In this document: piece by piece, positions 52,901 through 60,856 of the stretch | Layout: every line of letters starts with the position of its first letter | Numbering within the stretch: the first letter of the stretch is position 1 | Assembly (NCBI GenBank): GCA_963706685.1 | Contig: CAVPMY010000005.1 | Location: forward strand, 372,001 to 436,000 | DNA: 64,000 bases | Direction: 5' to 3' | DNA from: CADEEN01 sp963706685 | GTDB lineage: Bacteria; Pseudomonadota; Gammaproteobacteria; Burkholderiales; Burkholderiaceae_C | Position numbers and translations under genes: made by a program | Notes under the pieces: model-generated | Seen by the model: only the letters and a program-made list of their open reading frames with translations | What the model was told of the DNA's origin: nothing | Databases searched by the model: none

Positions 52901-55900
52901 GCAATGCCGACCAGCTGGGTGCGTCCAGGCGCATATCGTGCAACAGGATCGACGCCATCGTGTGCGACAGGTTCGATGCGCGCTCGGCGTGGTGGGCCGG
53001 CCGGTATTTGTCGAGCAGCGCGTCGAGCACGTCCTGCGACTGCCCAGCGGCACTGACGAAAGTCAGCTGGCAGGTCGCGGCCCGCGCCAGTCGCAGGTTC
53101 ACGGCCAGCACCGCCACCGGATCGAGCCCGGTGTCCATCGCCACACCGGGCAATGGCGAGATGTGCGCCGTTGGCGACGGCAGGGCCTGCCATCCACCCC
53201 TGCCCACCGGCGCGGCCGCACTGCCGTGGCGACCGATCCAGCGCAGGCGCTGAGCGCATGGCTGCACGTCGAAGCGTGCGCCATCGACGGCTGCCAACGT
53301 GTGCACCGCGCGCCACTCGTCGTCGCCCGCCAGGCGCGGCCGGCGACGGAACCACAGCGCCTGTTGGTCTGCGTCCCATGACGCATCGATGAACAGGTTG
53401 GAGAACGCCGGATGGGCCTGGTCGGCGGCGTGCGGCACCAGCGTCGGCTCCGACGCCAGGCTGACCACCAGGTCGATGTCGACGTCGCCGCGGTTGACGA
53501 GATCGACCTGTCGCAGCTCGCAGTCGTCTTCCGGACTCACCCAGACGCTGGTGCGCACGGCAAGGTCGGGCCACTGGCAATCGAAGATCACGCGATCGGG
53601 TTGCATGCGACAGGCGTAGTCGGCAGCCTTGTCGGGGGCCGGGCGCGCCGTCACCGAATGCGGCGCGCCGCCGGCACGCCGCACATAGACAAAGCTGCCG
53701 CGGTCGTCGCGCAACAGGTCGTCGCGCCATCGCGTCAGCCCCTGGCCATGGCAGTGGCTGTAGCCGGCGCCGTTGCTGCGCAGGACCAGGCCATAGCGGC
53801 GGTTGCCCAGCCATTGCGTCGGCGGCATCGCGTCATCCATCGGCGCGCTGACATGCACCATCGGCTCGCGCCGCGCGCGCTGGGGTGGCTCCGGCGAACG
53901 CGGCTCGCGCAGTTCAAGCGCCTCGCGCGGTGCGCGCTCATGCAGCAGGCCCGCCACCGCGCGCAGATGCGGCTGCCGTCGCGCCCAGGCCTGCGGCACG
54001 CCATCGCTGAGCACCGACGCCGCGGCAATGAAGATCATCGCCTGGTGGTGCGCCATGTGGGTCTGCACCAGCGTGTACGACTTGCCGCTGGCCTGGCGCT
54101 GCGGGCTGTAGTCGATGGCCTCGATGAAACCCAGCGCGCGCCGCGCGTCGAGCTGCTCGAGCGCGCGCAGGTTGGCCACCGCCGCGGCCGGGCTGACCAG
54201 CAGCGCCAGGCCGCTGGCGTACGGCGCGATCACACGCTCGTCGGTCGGCGTGCGTCGCATGGCCAGGCGCGCCACGCCCTGCGGGCCGTACTGGTAGGCC
54301 ATGGTGTGGTCCTGCAGCGCGATCGCCGATTCCGAGATGCCCCATGGCGTGCCGTGGGCCCGGCCCTCGCGCACGTGCTCGGCCACGGCACCGCGGCCCG
54401 AGCGCTGCAAGGCACTGCCCAGCGGTTCTTCCATGACCAGGGTCGGCATCAGGTACTCGAACATCGAGCCCGACCACGAGCGCAGCACGACATTGCTGCC
54501 CTGCGCGCCGAACGGCCGGCCGAGCGCCTGCCAGTGCGTTGCCGGCAGATCGCCCTTGGCGATGGCCACCAGGCTGGTCAGGCGCGCCTCGCTGGCCAGC
54601 AGGTCGTAGTGGCCGCGGTCGAGTTGGCCGGTCTCGACATGCAGGCCGATGTGCAGCAGGCGGCGCCGCGGGTCGTAGAGCAGGCTGAAGTCCATCGCCA
54701 GTGCCATCGCACGCGCCTGCTCGGCCAGCGCGCGCAGGCCGGCATGGCTGGCTTGCAGATCTTCGAGCTGGTCGCGCAGGTGCGAGCCGAGCGTGTGAAC
54801 GAGGTCGAGCAGCATCCACACCGGCGAGGCGGGCATGCCGGGCTGGGTGCCGAGCGCCAGGCCATCGAGTTCTTGCCGGGCGCGCGCCAGCTGATCCTGC
54901 CAGCGGCGCGCCTGCTCGACTGGCGGCGGCCATTGCGACAGCCCCTCGACGTCTTCGACCAGGGCGCTCAATGCGCCGAGCGAGCCGGCCTCGGCCAACG
55001 CACGCCGCATCGCACTCGGCCTGCGCAACAAAGTCTGCACGGCACGATGCACGTCGGCAGGCAGCACCACGCTCGCGGCGCGCTCCTCGCAAGCCTGTGC
55101 CAACAGCAGCAGGTGGGCCGCCAGGTTGCCGCTGTCCACGGCCGAGACATAGGCCGGCGGCAAGACCGCGCCGCTGCGCGTGTCGTACCAGTTGAAGAGA
55201 TGGCCAGCGTGCTTGGGCAGGCGCTGCACCGTGGCCAGCGTGGCAGCCAGGCGCTCGGCCATCTCCACGGTGCCGATGAAGCCGAGCTCACGCGCACAGG
55301 CCACCGACAGCAGGTACAGGCCGACGTTGGTCGGCGAGGTGCGGTGCGCAACCCAGGGCCGCGGCACGAGCTGCACGTTGTCCGGCGGCAGGTGCGAATC
55401 CTCGGCGCCAACGTGGCGCTCGTAGAAGCGCCAGGTGTCCCGGGCCAGTTCCATCAGGTAGGTCTGGTCGGCGTTGCCCAGGCGAGCGCGCCGCACTCGC
55501 GGCCGCGTGCGGCTGATCCACCAGGTCCACAGCGGCGACGCCGCCCAGAGAGTCAGCAGCACCGCGGCCGCGTCCCAGCGCACCGGCGCGCCACCGGCCG
55601 CGGCCACGGCCAGCACGGCCGCCAGCAGCGCCGCGGCTGCCGGCACGCGCCAGTGCACGCGCAACAGCCCCGTCAGGTCGCTGCGCGCCGACGCCTGCGC
55701 GGTGGCGGCGGTGGTCCACTGCAAGGTGCGGCGGTGCGAGACGAACTGGCGCCACAGCGCGCGCCCGATCGCGTCGCTGTACATCATGGCCAGCTGCAGC
55801 AACTGGGCCAGGTGCCACAGCGCGACTGCAGCCGCACGCAGCAGCTCGGCCGCGGCCTCGCTGTAGAAGCGCCTGAGCCCGATATCGTCACGGCTCGGTG

Positions 55901-58460
55901 CGAATCCGGCCACCGCGCCGATCAGCGGGCCGGCGGCAAACGCCGCCACGATCAGAGCCAGCGCGCTGGAAAGCGGCAGCGCGCCGCAAGCCAGCGACAA
56001 CATCAGCAACAGCAGCGTGCCGGGCGCGACCAGTGAGCGCCGCAAGTTGTCGAGCATCTTCCAGCGGTTGATGCCGGCCACCCGGACCCGCGCCCGGCCG
56101 AAGAGAAAAGGCAGCAGCTGCCAATCGCCGCGTGTCCAGCGGTGCAGGCGCGACGCCGCGACGTCGGCATGCACGGGCGCGTCCTCGGCCACGGTGACGT
56201 CGCTGGCCGCGCCGCAGCGCGCCAACGATCCTTCGATCAGGTCATGGCTGAGCAGCCGGCCGTCGGGAAACCGTTGGCACAAGGCTTGATGCACAGCGGC
56301 CACGTTGAGCAGACCCTTGCCGGTGAAGCTGCCTTCGCCGAACAGGTCCTGATAGACCTCGGACGTCGCGGCGCTGTAGGGATCGAGCCCGCATTCGCCG
56401 TTGTGCAGCGCATGAAAACGCGTGAAGGTTTCGGGCGCCGGCAGGGGCGTCTCCAGGCGTGGCTGCACGATGCCGTAACCCTCGACGACGCGCGCCTGCT
56501 TGGCGTCCCACCGCGGCTGGTTCAGCGGGTGCGCGGCAATGCCGACCAGCGAACGCAGGCGGCCAGGCAGCAGGTCGGTGTCTGCGTCGAGCGTGATCAC
56601 GTAGCGCGTGCCGGCAGCCACCGTCGACAGCTCGCCGAGGTCGGCAAACGGCTGGTAAGCGGCTTCGACCAGTGAGCGCAGCAGCGCTTCGAGCTTGCCG
56701 CGTTTGCGTTCCCAGCCAATCCAGCGCTGCTCACTGTCGCTCCACGAGCGCTCGCGGTGCAGCAACAGGAAGCGCGGCGGCCGCAGGCCGCGCGCGTGGC
56801 GGTCGTTGAGTTGCGAGATGGCGTGTCGCGCGCTGTCGAGCAGCGCAGCGTCGGCGGGCAGCGACTGCGCGGCGGCGTCGGCAAAGTCGCTGAGCAGCGC
56901 GAACTGCGTGTGCGCCTGCGGATTGGCCAGCGCGTGCTGCTCGAGTTGCGCTGCGTGGTGACGCACCGAGGCCATCGATGCGAGGATCACCGGCATCACG
57001 ACCAGGCATTGCTGATCAGCCGGCAGGCCCTGCTCGAAGGCCAGTCTGGGCAGGCGCGATGGCCGCGCCGATTCGCTGATGAGGCGGTTGATGACGGCCA
57101 CGCAGGCCTCGCTGACGGGCCCGGCAGCACACAGCAAGGTCAGCAGCCAGAGCGCCGGCGACAGGTCCGCGGGTGCGCCCCGCATGACCCACGGCAAGAC
57201 CACGGCCATGGCTGCGCCGATCGTCAACAGGTACAGCGGCGTGGCGACGCGCCGATAGGCGGCACTGCCACGGCGGGCAAGGCGTCGTGCCGGCAGCCCG
57301 AGGCGGTGGCGCAGTACGGCCTCGCCGGCGCCGCGCCACCAATAGGCCGGCGCGGCCTGCGCTTGGTCTGCAGAAGCGGCGGTGGCGGTCAGATCGACCA
57401 GCGTGTGTGCGACATCGAGTTCACTGCGGCCGCTGGCGCGGGCCAGCCGTTCGACCGCATGCAGCGTTTCACTTTGTGTGCCGCTGTCCTCGGCAGCATG
57501 CACCGCGCAGGTCTGCAGCCGAAGCAGCGTGGCGCTGCACGGTTCGATGAGCCGCAACCAGTCGACACGCGCCAAGGCATGCAGCGTCGTGATGGCATTG
57601 CGGATGCTCTGCTGGTCTTCCGCCGTTTCGTTCTGCTGTTCGGCCAGCGCGCCGTTCGGGTCGGGCAGCCGCTCGGCCAGCCATGCCGCGCGCGCGCGCG
57701 GCGCCACCGCGTCCTGCGGCATCTCGAGGCGCTGCCACACGGTCAGCAGGTACGGCGTCAGGATGCCTCGCCGCTCGAGCGCTGCCATTACCGCAGCCGA
57801 CGGCGGGCTGTCGCCGGGAGTCCTGTCGACCCAGGCATGCGCGGCGTCACGCGCGGCGTTGCGTGCCACGACACGTTCGGCGAGGCGCCGCAGGTTCTCG
57901 ATCAAGACGACGCGCAGCGTCGTATGCAGCGCAAACAACTCGCCCAGCGTCAACGCCTGCACCTCCTGGTAGGCCTCGAGATAGCGCAGGAACAGCTGCT
58001 CGTCGAAGCCGCTGTCGCTGTGCGCGACCCAGGCCCAGGCCAATCCATAGATGCGCGGCAGCCCGCTCATCGCATCGTCGCGCAGCACCGGCAAGCGGCG
58101 GTAGAAGCGGCGCGGCAGGGCCTGCTTGATTGCCGACAGCTGCTCTTCGATCAACACCGCGTTGTCGAGCATCCACTGCGCGGCTGGCGAGAGATGACGG
58201 CCATGCGCGGCACTGCCTTCCAGCGCGGCCAGAGCCTCGCGCAAGGTCGAGATGTTGTTCGTCAGCCGAGGAAAGAAGGAGCTGTCGAACCAGCGCGAGG
58301 CTCGACTGGCCTGCGCGTGCGCCAGGCTGTGGCCGTGCTGGGCAAAGCGCGTTTCACCGAACAGCACCGAGCGGATCGGCAGGTCCAGCAGCGGCCCGCG
58401 CGCCGGTGGCGCAAGGGCGCGCGAGTCGGCGTCGGCCGGCCGCAATGCCGGCCACTTCAC
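49905..58460 (-). CDS. ndvB: Cyclic beta-1,2-glucan synthase (NdvB/ChvB-type), giant
   Basis: 2851 residues, intact, from a GTG at 58460. The order is that of NdvB: an N-terminal helical part; membrane segments near residues 390-450; a glycosyltransferase region with the D-x-D-like YVITLDADTDLLPG near 620; membrane segments near 820-990; a glucoamylase-like region with FNWYDTRSGAVLPPAYV near 1095; and a C-terminal GH94 phosphorylase region with GAFGFRDQLQDAMSM and the catalytic aspartate in LMGSGDWNDGMNRVG near 2510. It makes and exports periplasmic cyclic glucans used in osmotic adaptation and host contact. It follows a 71-residue membrane protein by one base. Confidence 0.95.
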   Translation of the reverse strand: MKWPALRPADADSRALAPPARGPLLDLPIRSVLFGETRFAQHGHSLAHAQASRASRWFDSSFFPRLTNNISTLREALAALEGSAAHGRHLSPAAQWMLDNAVLIEEQLSAIKQALPRRFYRRLPVLRDDAMSGLPRIYGLAWAWVAHSDSGFDEQLFLRYLEAYQEVQALTLGELFALHTTLRVVLIENLRRLAERVVARNAARDAAHAWVDRTPGDSPPSAAVMAALERRGILTPYLLTVWQRLEMPQDAVAPRARAAWLAERLPDPNGALAEQQNETAEDQQSIRNAITTLHALARVDWLRLIEPCSATLLRLQTCAVHAAEDSGTQSETLHAVERLARASGRSELDVAHTLVDLTATAASADQAQAAPAYWWRGAGEAVLRHRLGLPARRLARRGSAAYRRVATPLYLLTIGAAMAVVLPWVMRGAPADLSPALWLLTLLCAAGPVSEACVAVINRLISESARPSRLPRLAFEQGLPADQQCLVVMPVILASMASVRHHAAQLEQHALANPQAHTQFALLSDFADAAAQSLPADAALLDSARHAISQLNDRHARGLRPPRFLLLHRERSWSDSEQRWIGWERKRGKLEALLRSLVEAAYQPFADLGELSTVAAGTRYVITLDADTDLLPGRLRSLVGIAAHPLNQPRWDAKQARVVEGYGIVQPRLETPLPAPETFTRFHALHNGECGLDPYSAATSEVYQDLFGEGSFTGKGLLNVAAVHQALCQRFPDGRLLSHDLIEGSLARCGAASDVTVAEDAPVHADVAASRLHRWTRGDWQLLPFLFGRARVRVAGINRWKMLDNLRRSLVAPGTLLLLMLSLACGALPLSSALALIVAAFAAGPLIGAVAGFAPSRDDIGLRRFYSEAAAELLRAAAVALWHLAQLLQLAMMYSDAIGRALWRQFVSHRRTLQWTTAATAQASARSDLTGLLRVHWRVPAAAALLAAVLAVAAAGGAPVRWDAAAVLLTLWAASPLWTWWISRTRPRVRRARLGNADQTYLMELARDTWRFYERHVGAEDSHLPPDNVQLVPRPWVAHRTSPTNVGLYLLSVACARELGFIGTVEMAERLAATLATVQRLPKHAGHLFNWYDTRSGAVLPPAYVSAVDSGNLAAHLLLLAQACEERAASVVLPADVHRAVQTLLRRPSAMRRALAEAGSLGALSALVEDVEGLSQWPPPVEQARRWQDQLARARQELDGLALGTQPGMPASPVWMLLDLVHTLGSHLRDQLEDLQASHAGLRALAEQARAMALAMDFSLLYDPRRRLLHIGLHVETGQLDRGHYDLLASEARLTSLVAIAKGDLPATHWQALGRPFGAQGSNVVLRSWSGSMFEYLMPTLVMEEPLGSALQRSGRGAVAEHVREGRAHGTPWGISESAIALQDHTMAYQYGPQGVARLAMRRTPTDERVIAPYASGLALLVSPAAAVANLRALEQLDARRALGFIEAIDYSPQRQASGKSYTLVQTHMAHHQAMIFIAAASVLSDGVPQAWARRQPHLRAVAGLLHERAPREALELREPRSPEPPQRARREPMVHVSAPMDDAMPPTQWLGNRRYGLVLRSNGAGYSHCHGQGLTRWRDDLLRDDRGSFVYVRRAGGAPHSVTARPAPDKAADYACRMQPDRVIFDCQWPDLAVRTSVWVSPEDDCELRQVDLVNRGDVDIDLVVSLASEPTLVPHAADQAHPAFSNLFIDASWDADQQALWFRRRPRLAGDDEWRAVHTLAAVDGARFDVQPCAQRLRWIGRHGSAAAPVGRGGWQALPSPTAHISPLPGVAMDTGLDPVAVLAVNLRLARAATCQLTFVSAAGQSQDVLDALLDKYRPAHHAERASNLSHTMASILLHDMRLDAPSWSALLTLQTLLGQLSVRNVPEGDAARQCDRRTLYRHGIGGERPILLVTIHSELGLSLVHTLMRATMAWAVAGQGIDLVVVNGEPQSYLTPVQHDLLHAMHSSEKDPSRPRVTLLRESELEPLERSTLALLARVRLQADGRSLAEQMARLADRHERELNRRRLQDVEAVVPPWITDVPAAEAPRGSFSAQDGRYAFAVSATQQPPQPWINVLANPHFGCHVSEMAAGHTWADNSRMHQITRWSNDPLTDPPGEWLLLQDLDNGRVWPLGRALQGAGQRSVEHGIGFTRMTQRIGDVEARIEWCVDAEAAVKQVQLRLRSSGGHALQLRCVALVEWQMGPSADARLSVATQHVVLPATDARASPRQGLLATQLDASAGFGGATAWLAFRDRDADDKPGSVDEWTCDRREFYDMQGRLVLPARLGAVAGSGTDPCAALGRTLTIKPDQTIELTLLLGHVHNAADAPQAIAAAMRVPADERLAQQRAQWRTLGAPLQVRTPDAAFDALVNHWLPYQTVACRLWARSGFFQNGGAFGFRDQLQDAMSMLTLDPSLLAAQLRISASRQFAEGDVQHWWHMPGGAGVRTHFSDDRLWLPFALAHYVQRTADAALLDETVAFLDGRPVPAGAEDIYETPQVSHQRASIYEHAARAVDCSLAVGANGLPLMGSGDWNDGMNRVGHGGQGESVWLAWFVCAVIDGMLPLAGRFDDQPRTARWKQARAQIVGAIEGRAWDGQWYRRATFDDGSWLGAAASAECRIDLIAQAWSVLSAAGDASRAAQALGSAARELWDDEAQLLRLLDPPLQHARPEAGYIQAYPPGVRENGGQYNHAAAWAVMAAADLQRADWAWAWWRAVSPAHRLQRPALRKAYGGEPYVVAGDIYSAEPRKGHCGWSWYTGSAGWLWRAATESLCGIEMRQHQLRIQPCLPPDWDHADVLLQAQGRRIRLTLCAHGDAARTLRQQPGCLGMLPRDEWVAMAELVDGGHYVVDASAMARHRQLPSLLAMPT

Positions 58461-58461
58461 G

Positions 58462-58677
58462 TCAGATCCAGAGCGAGGTCAACAACATCACTGCCGCCAC
58501 GGCCACGACCGTTGTCATGAAGCGGCGGCTGAGCGCGGCATGTACCGCCTCGCGGCACTGCGCGAACACATGTGCCCGCCGGTGTCCGTACAGGCATTGC
58601 TCGAAGTGGTGGCGCAGCGCCACCTGGTGCTGCACGATCCATTCATTCGGTGACGAGGTGGCGGTGATCGGGTTCAT
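58462..58677 (-). CDS. Small tail-anchored-type membrane protein preceding ndvB
   Basis: 71 residues from the ATG at 58677 after AAGGAGCG. The N-terminal part is soluble (NEWIVQHQVALRHHFEQCLY) and the C terminus is a single membrane segment (FMTTVVAVAAVMLLTSLWI). The stop is one base before the ndvB start, so they are coupled. It may be an accessory subunit of the glucan synthase. Family not recognised. Confidence 0.75.
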   Translation of the reverse strand: MNPITATSSPNEWIVQHQVALRHHFEQCLYGHRRAHVFAQCREAVHAALSRRFMTTVVAVAAVMLLTSLWI

Positions 58678-58726
58678 CGGAGCGCTCCTTGAATGTGTTG
58701 TGGTGGTCGGTCACCCTTCGTCGCGG

Positions 58727-58849
58727 TCAGGGCCAGAACTGCATCGCCGCGGCAGCGTCATCGAGCGGATGCGGCGGCGACAGCCACGCGGCGCCGCAGG
58801 CCACGAGGACAGTGACAATGACCATGCCGATGGCACGCCGTGAATTCAT
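58727..58849 (-). CDS. Very small exported or membrane protein (40 aa)
   Basis: The frame MNSRRAIGMVIVTVLVACGA continues AWLSPPHPLDDAAAAMQFWP and stops at 58727. It has a basic start and a hydrophobic stretch ending in a cysteine, so it could be a short lipoprotein or anchor. It is upstream of the 71-residue gene on the same strand, in the likely ndvB operon. Because it is short the call is tentative. Confidence 0.5.
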   Translation of the reverse strand: MNSRRAIGMVIVTVLVACGAAWLSPPHPLDDAAAAMQFWP

Positions 58850-58937
58850 CGCCGACCCCCAATCACGCTCTACAGCGCAACGTTCAATGTAGGCCGGCGA
58901 TGCCCTGAACAGGGCAGGATGAGCGTGGACGCAGATG

Positions 58938-58958
58938 TAGGTTGGGTCCTACAACCTA
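58938..58958. promoter_or_regulatory. Inverted repeat TAGGTTG/CAACCTA upstream of the ndvB operon
   Basis: Seven-base perfect arms with a 7-base spacer that contains TCCTA, so TGTAGG and CCTACA sequences are nested. It lies about 90 bases upstream of the 40-residue gene, in the promoter region of the ndvB operon. A candidate operator or promoter element. Confidence 0.4.
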
Positions 58959-59023
58959 TTCGCCCACGGCTTTCTTGCTTCCGGCCGCGCTCTTGTCTCG
59001 CGGCAGCAAGGCAAGGCGCATTG

Positions 59024-59641
59024 TCACACGCCGTCTGCCGGCTGCTCAGAAGCGGATACAACGCCAGTGTCTTTGCCATGCCCCTGCGAGGCCCGCGTGG
59101 CCAGCAGCGTCGTGATCGCACCGACAACGAGGGTCTGGACCGCCGGGCTGCTCAGCTGCCCGATGCACCACCTGCGCGCCAGCCGGCCCGCGCTCGCCGC
59201 CGAACGCCGCAGGGCACTGCCGCGCATGGCGCCGCTGAGCACCACGCCAGCCCCCAGGGCTGCGGCAATGGCCACCGACGCCACCGGGTAGCGGCGCACC
59301 CCGTGGCTGACTTCGTCTTGCAGCGCATCCGTCAACAGCACCGTCGGCGCGTGCCAGGGATGACGCGACCACCAGCGCGCCAACAAGTGCCTGGCGCTGC
59401 TCCACAAGGGCTCGACAGCTTGGCCGATGTCGCCGGACGTGAGCCAGGACAGCAGGCGCGACGTCACGCCACCCCCAGTCGGCTGGTGCGCGCGTTTTTG
59501 CATAGGCATCATTGCGTTGTGCAGGCGGGCCCTCGATCGCTGCAGTCGCAGCAAGGCATCACCCACGGCATTCGCAGTGGTGTCGCGCGACGGTTGCAGT
59601 TGCGGGCCTGCCGGCAACGCGGGGTTGAGCGCGTCGTTCAA
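59024..59641 (-). CDS. Unrecognised membrane-associated protein (205 aa)
   Basis: A TTG at 59641 that overlaps the stop of the preceding gene (TTGA) is the likely start. The N-terminal half is charged; the C-terminal half has YPVASVAIAAALGAGVVLSG and VQTLVVGAITTLLAT as membrane segments. It resembles the cytoplasm-facing partners that follow YqjE in stress operons (YqjD, YqjE, then a variable protein), but I cannot name the family. Confidence 0.68.
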   Translation of the reverse strand: MNDALNPALPAGPQLQPSRDTTANAVGDALLRLQRSRARLHNAMMPMQKRAHQPTGGGVTSRLLSWLTSGDIGQAVEPLWSSARHLLARWWSRHPWHAPTVLLTDALQDEVSHGVRRYPVASVAIAAALGAGVVLSGAMRGSALRRSAASAGRLARRWCIGQLSSPAVQTLVVGAITTLLATRASQGHGKDTGVVSASEQPADGV

Positions 59642-60024
59642 GACGCTTGCACGACGTCGCGCATGAGTTGCGTGTCGGCGGCCCATTGCTCTCGCAGGCT
59701 GCCAAACGCTGGCGACTGAGGTGCTTTCCAGCCTGCCCAGGCCGACAGCGCGGCGCCGAGCCACAGCAGCGCCGGCAAGACGATCAGCAGCCATGGCGCC
59801 GGCATCTGGTTCATCGGCAGCGCTGCGGCGAGCAGTGCCGCCATGCCTGACAGCACCAGCGCCACGCAGCCGCATGCAACGGCCAGCAGCAGCAGCGCCG
59901 CACGCCGCCGCCACACCTGACCGGCCTGGCGGGCCTCCGCCGACGCAAGCTCGGCGTAGGCACTGGCATGTTCAACGAACAGTTCGGGCTGCGTGGCCAG
60001 TTTTCGCAAGAACGGATGGATCAT
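59638..60024 (-). CDS. YqjE/holin-superfamily-III-like membrane protein
   Basis: 128 residues with two membrane segments (ALLLLAVACGCVALVLSGMA; APWLLIVLPALLWLGAALSA) after an amphipathic N terminus (EHASAYAELASAEARQA). This matches the YqjE family that follows YqjD/ElaB. It overlaps the next gene and lies 77 bases after the DUF883 gene. Confidence 0.85.
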   Translation of the reverse strand: MIHPFLRKLATQPELFVEHASAYAELASAEARQAGQVWRRRAALLLLAVACGCVALVLSGMAALLAAALPMNQMPAPWLLIVLPALLWLGAALSAWAGWKAPQSPAFGSLREQWAADTQLMRDVVQAS

Positions 60025-60101
60025 GCCGCGGACCTGTGGTGACGCTCAGAAGGTGCGCCGGTTGCCGGCCTGCGGGCCAGCAGCGCGGCACCGCCTTGTC
60101 G

Positions 60102-60503
60102 TCACGCGTCGCGGCGCGAATGCGACAGCCACTGCACCAGCAAGGCCGTTGCCGCGCCGGCCGCGGCAGCGATCATGACCGCCTTGACCGGGTCTGCCTT
60201 GATGCGGTCGACCGTCGCATCGCCGACTTGCGTTGCCCGGTCGCGGGCCTCCGCAGCGGTCTGGCGCGCACGTTCGATGCCGCGTCGGGTCACGTCCTCG
60301 GCCCGTGCGGCGACGCGCGACACCGCTGCAGGCACCTTTTCACCCAGCTCGTCGAGTCCCGTCTGCACTGCCTGCGCGGAGTTTGCGACGACGCGTTTGC
60401 TGCTGCGGATCGCGTCGTCGGCCTTGTTGGCCAGGCGCTCGGCGGTATCGCTGGCCAACTCGGGAGATGATGTCGGGAAGGGGCTGTCGGTCATCTGGTT
60501 CAT
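60102..60503 (-). CDS. ElaB/YqjD/DUF883-family membrane-anchored protein
   Basis: 133 residues from the ATG at 60503. A long amphipathic helical part (ADDAIRSSKRVVANSAQAV; RGIERARQTAAEARDRATQV) and a C-terminal membrane anchor with the family ending DPVKAVMIAAAAGAATALLV. YqjD/ElaB proteins are anchored to the inner membrane and bind ribosomes in stationary phase (known for E. coli). Followed by the YqjE-like gene. Confidence 0.87.
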   Translation of the reverse strand: MNQMTDSPFPTSSPELASDTAERLANKADDAIRSSKRVVANSAQAVQTGLDELGEKVPAAVSRVAARAEDVTRRGIERARQTAAEARDRATQVGDATVDRIKADPVKAVMIAAAAGAATALLVQWLSHSRRDA

Positions 60504-60546
60504 GGTGGTTCCTTGTCTCGATTTCAGTGGCAACGGGGCGTCGGTC

Positions 60547-60711
60547 TCAGCGTTTCTTGACCAGGCTGTAGATGAACGACACGGCGGCCAGGATCAGGAA
60601 GACCACGAAAAGGATCTGTGCAATGCCGGCAGCGCTGGCGGCAATGCCACCGAAACCGAACAGCGCGGCGATCAATGCGATCACCAGGAATACGACTGCG
60701 TAATGCAACAT
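60547..60711 (-). CDS. DUF1328 small membrane protein (YtjA-like)
   Basis: 54 residues: MLHYAVVFLVIALIAALFGF, then GGIAASAAGIAQILFVVF and LAAVSFIYSLVKKR. Two membrane segments separated by the GFGGIAA motif identify the DUF1328/YtjA family, common in stress-induced clusters. It lies between the DUF883 gene and the PerM gene. Confidence 0.9.
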   Translation of the reverse strand: MLHYAVVFLVIALIAALFGFGGIAASAAGIAQILFVVFLILAAVSFIYSLVKKR

Positions 60712-60856
60712 GGTTGGCTCCAGTGCGGAGGCAGGCCCCGCTTGGGTTTGAAGACTCGCAGCAGCGTTGCTGCGATGACTTCAATGTAAGCAAAGCACCG
60801 TGCCGGGTCTGCCGGTCACTGCCTCGCTGGGCAGTAGGACATGGCTGACGCGGTGC

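Noticed and set aside
50352..53381. 1009-codon plus-strand frame opposite ndvB
   Set aside because: Long only because of high GC; no domain or signal, while the minus strand encodes a complete glucan synthase.
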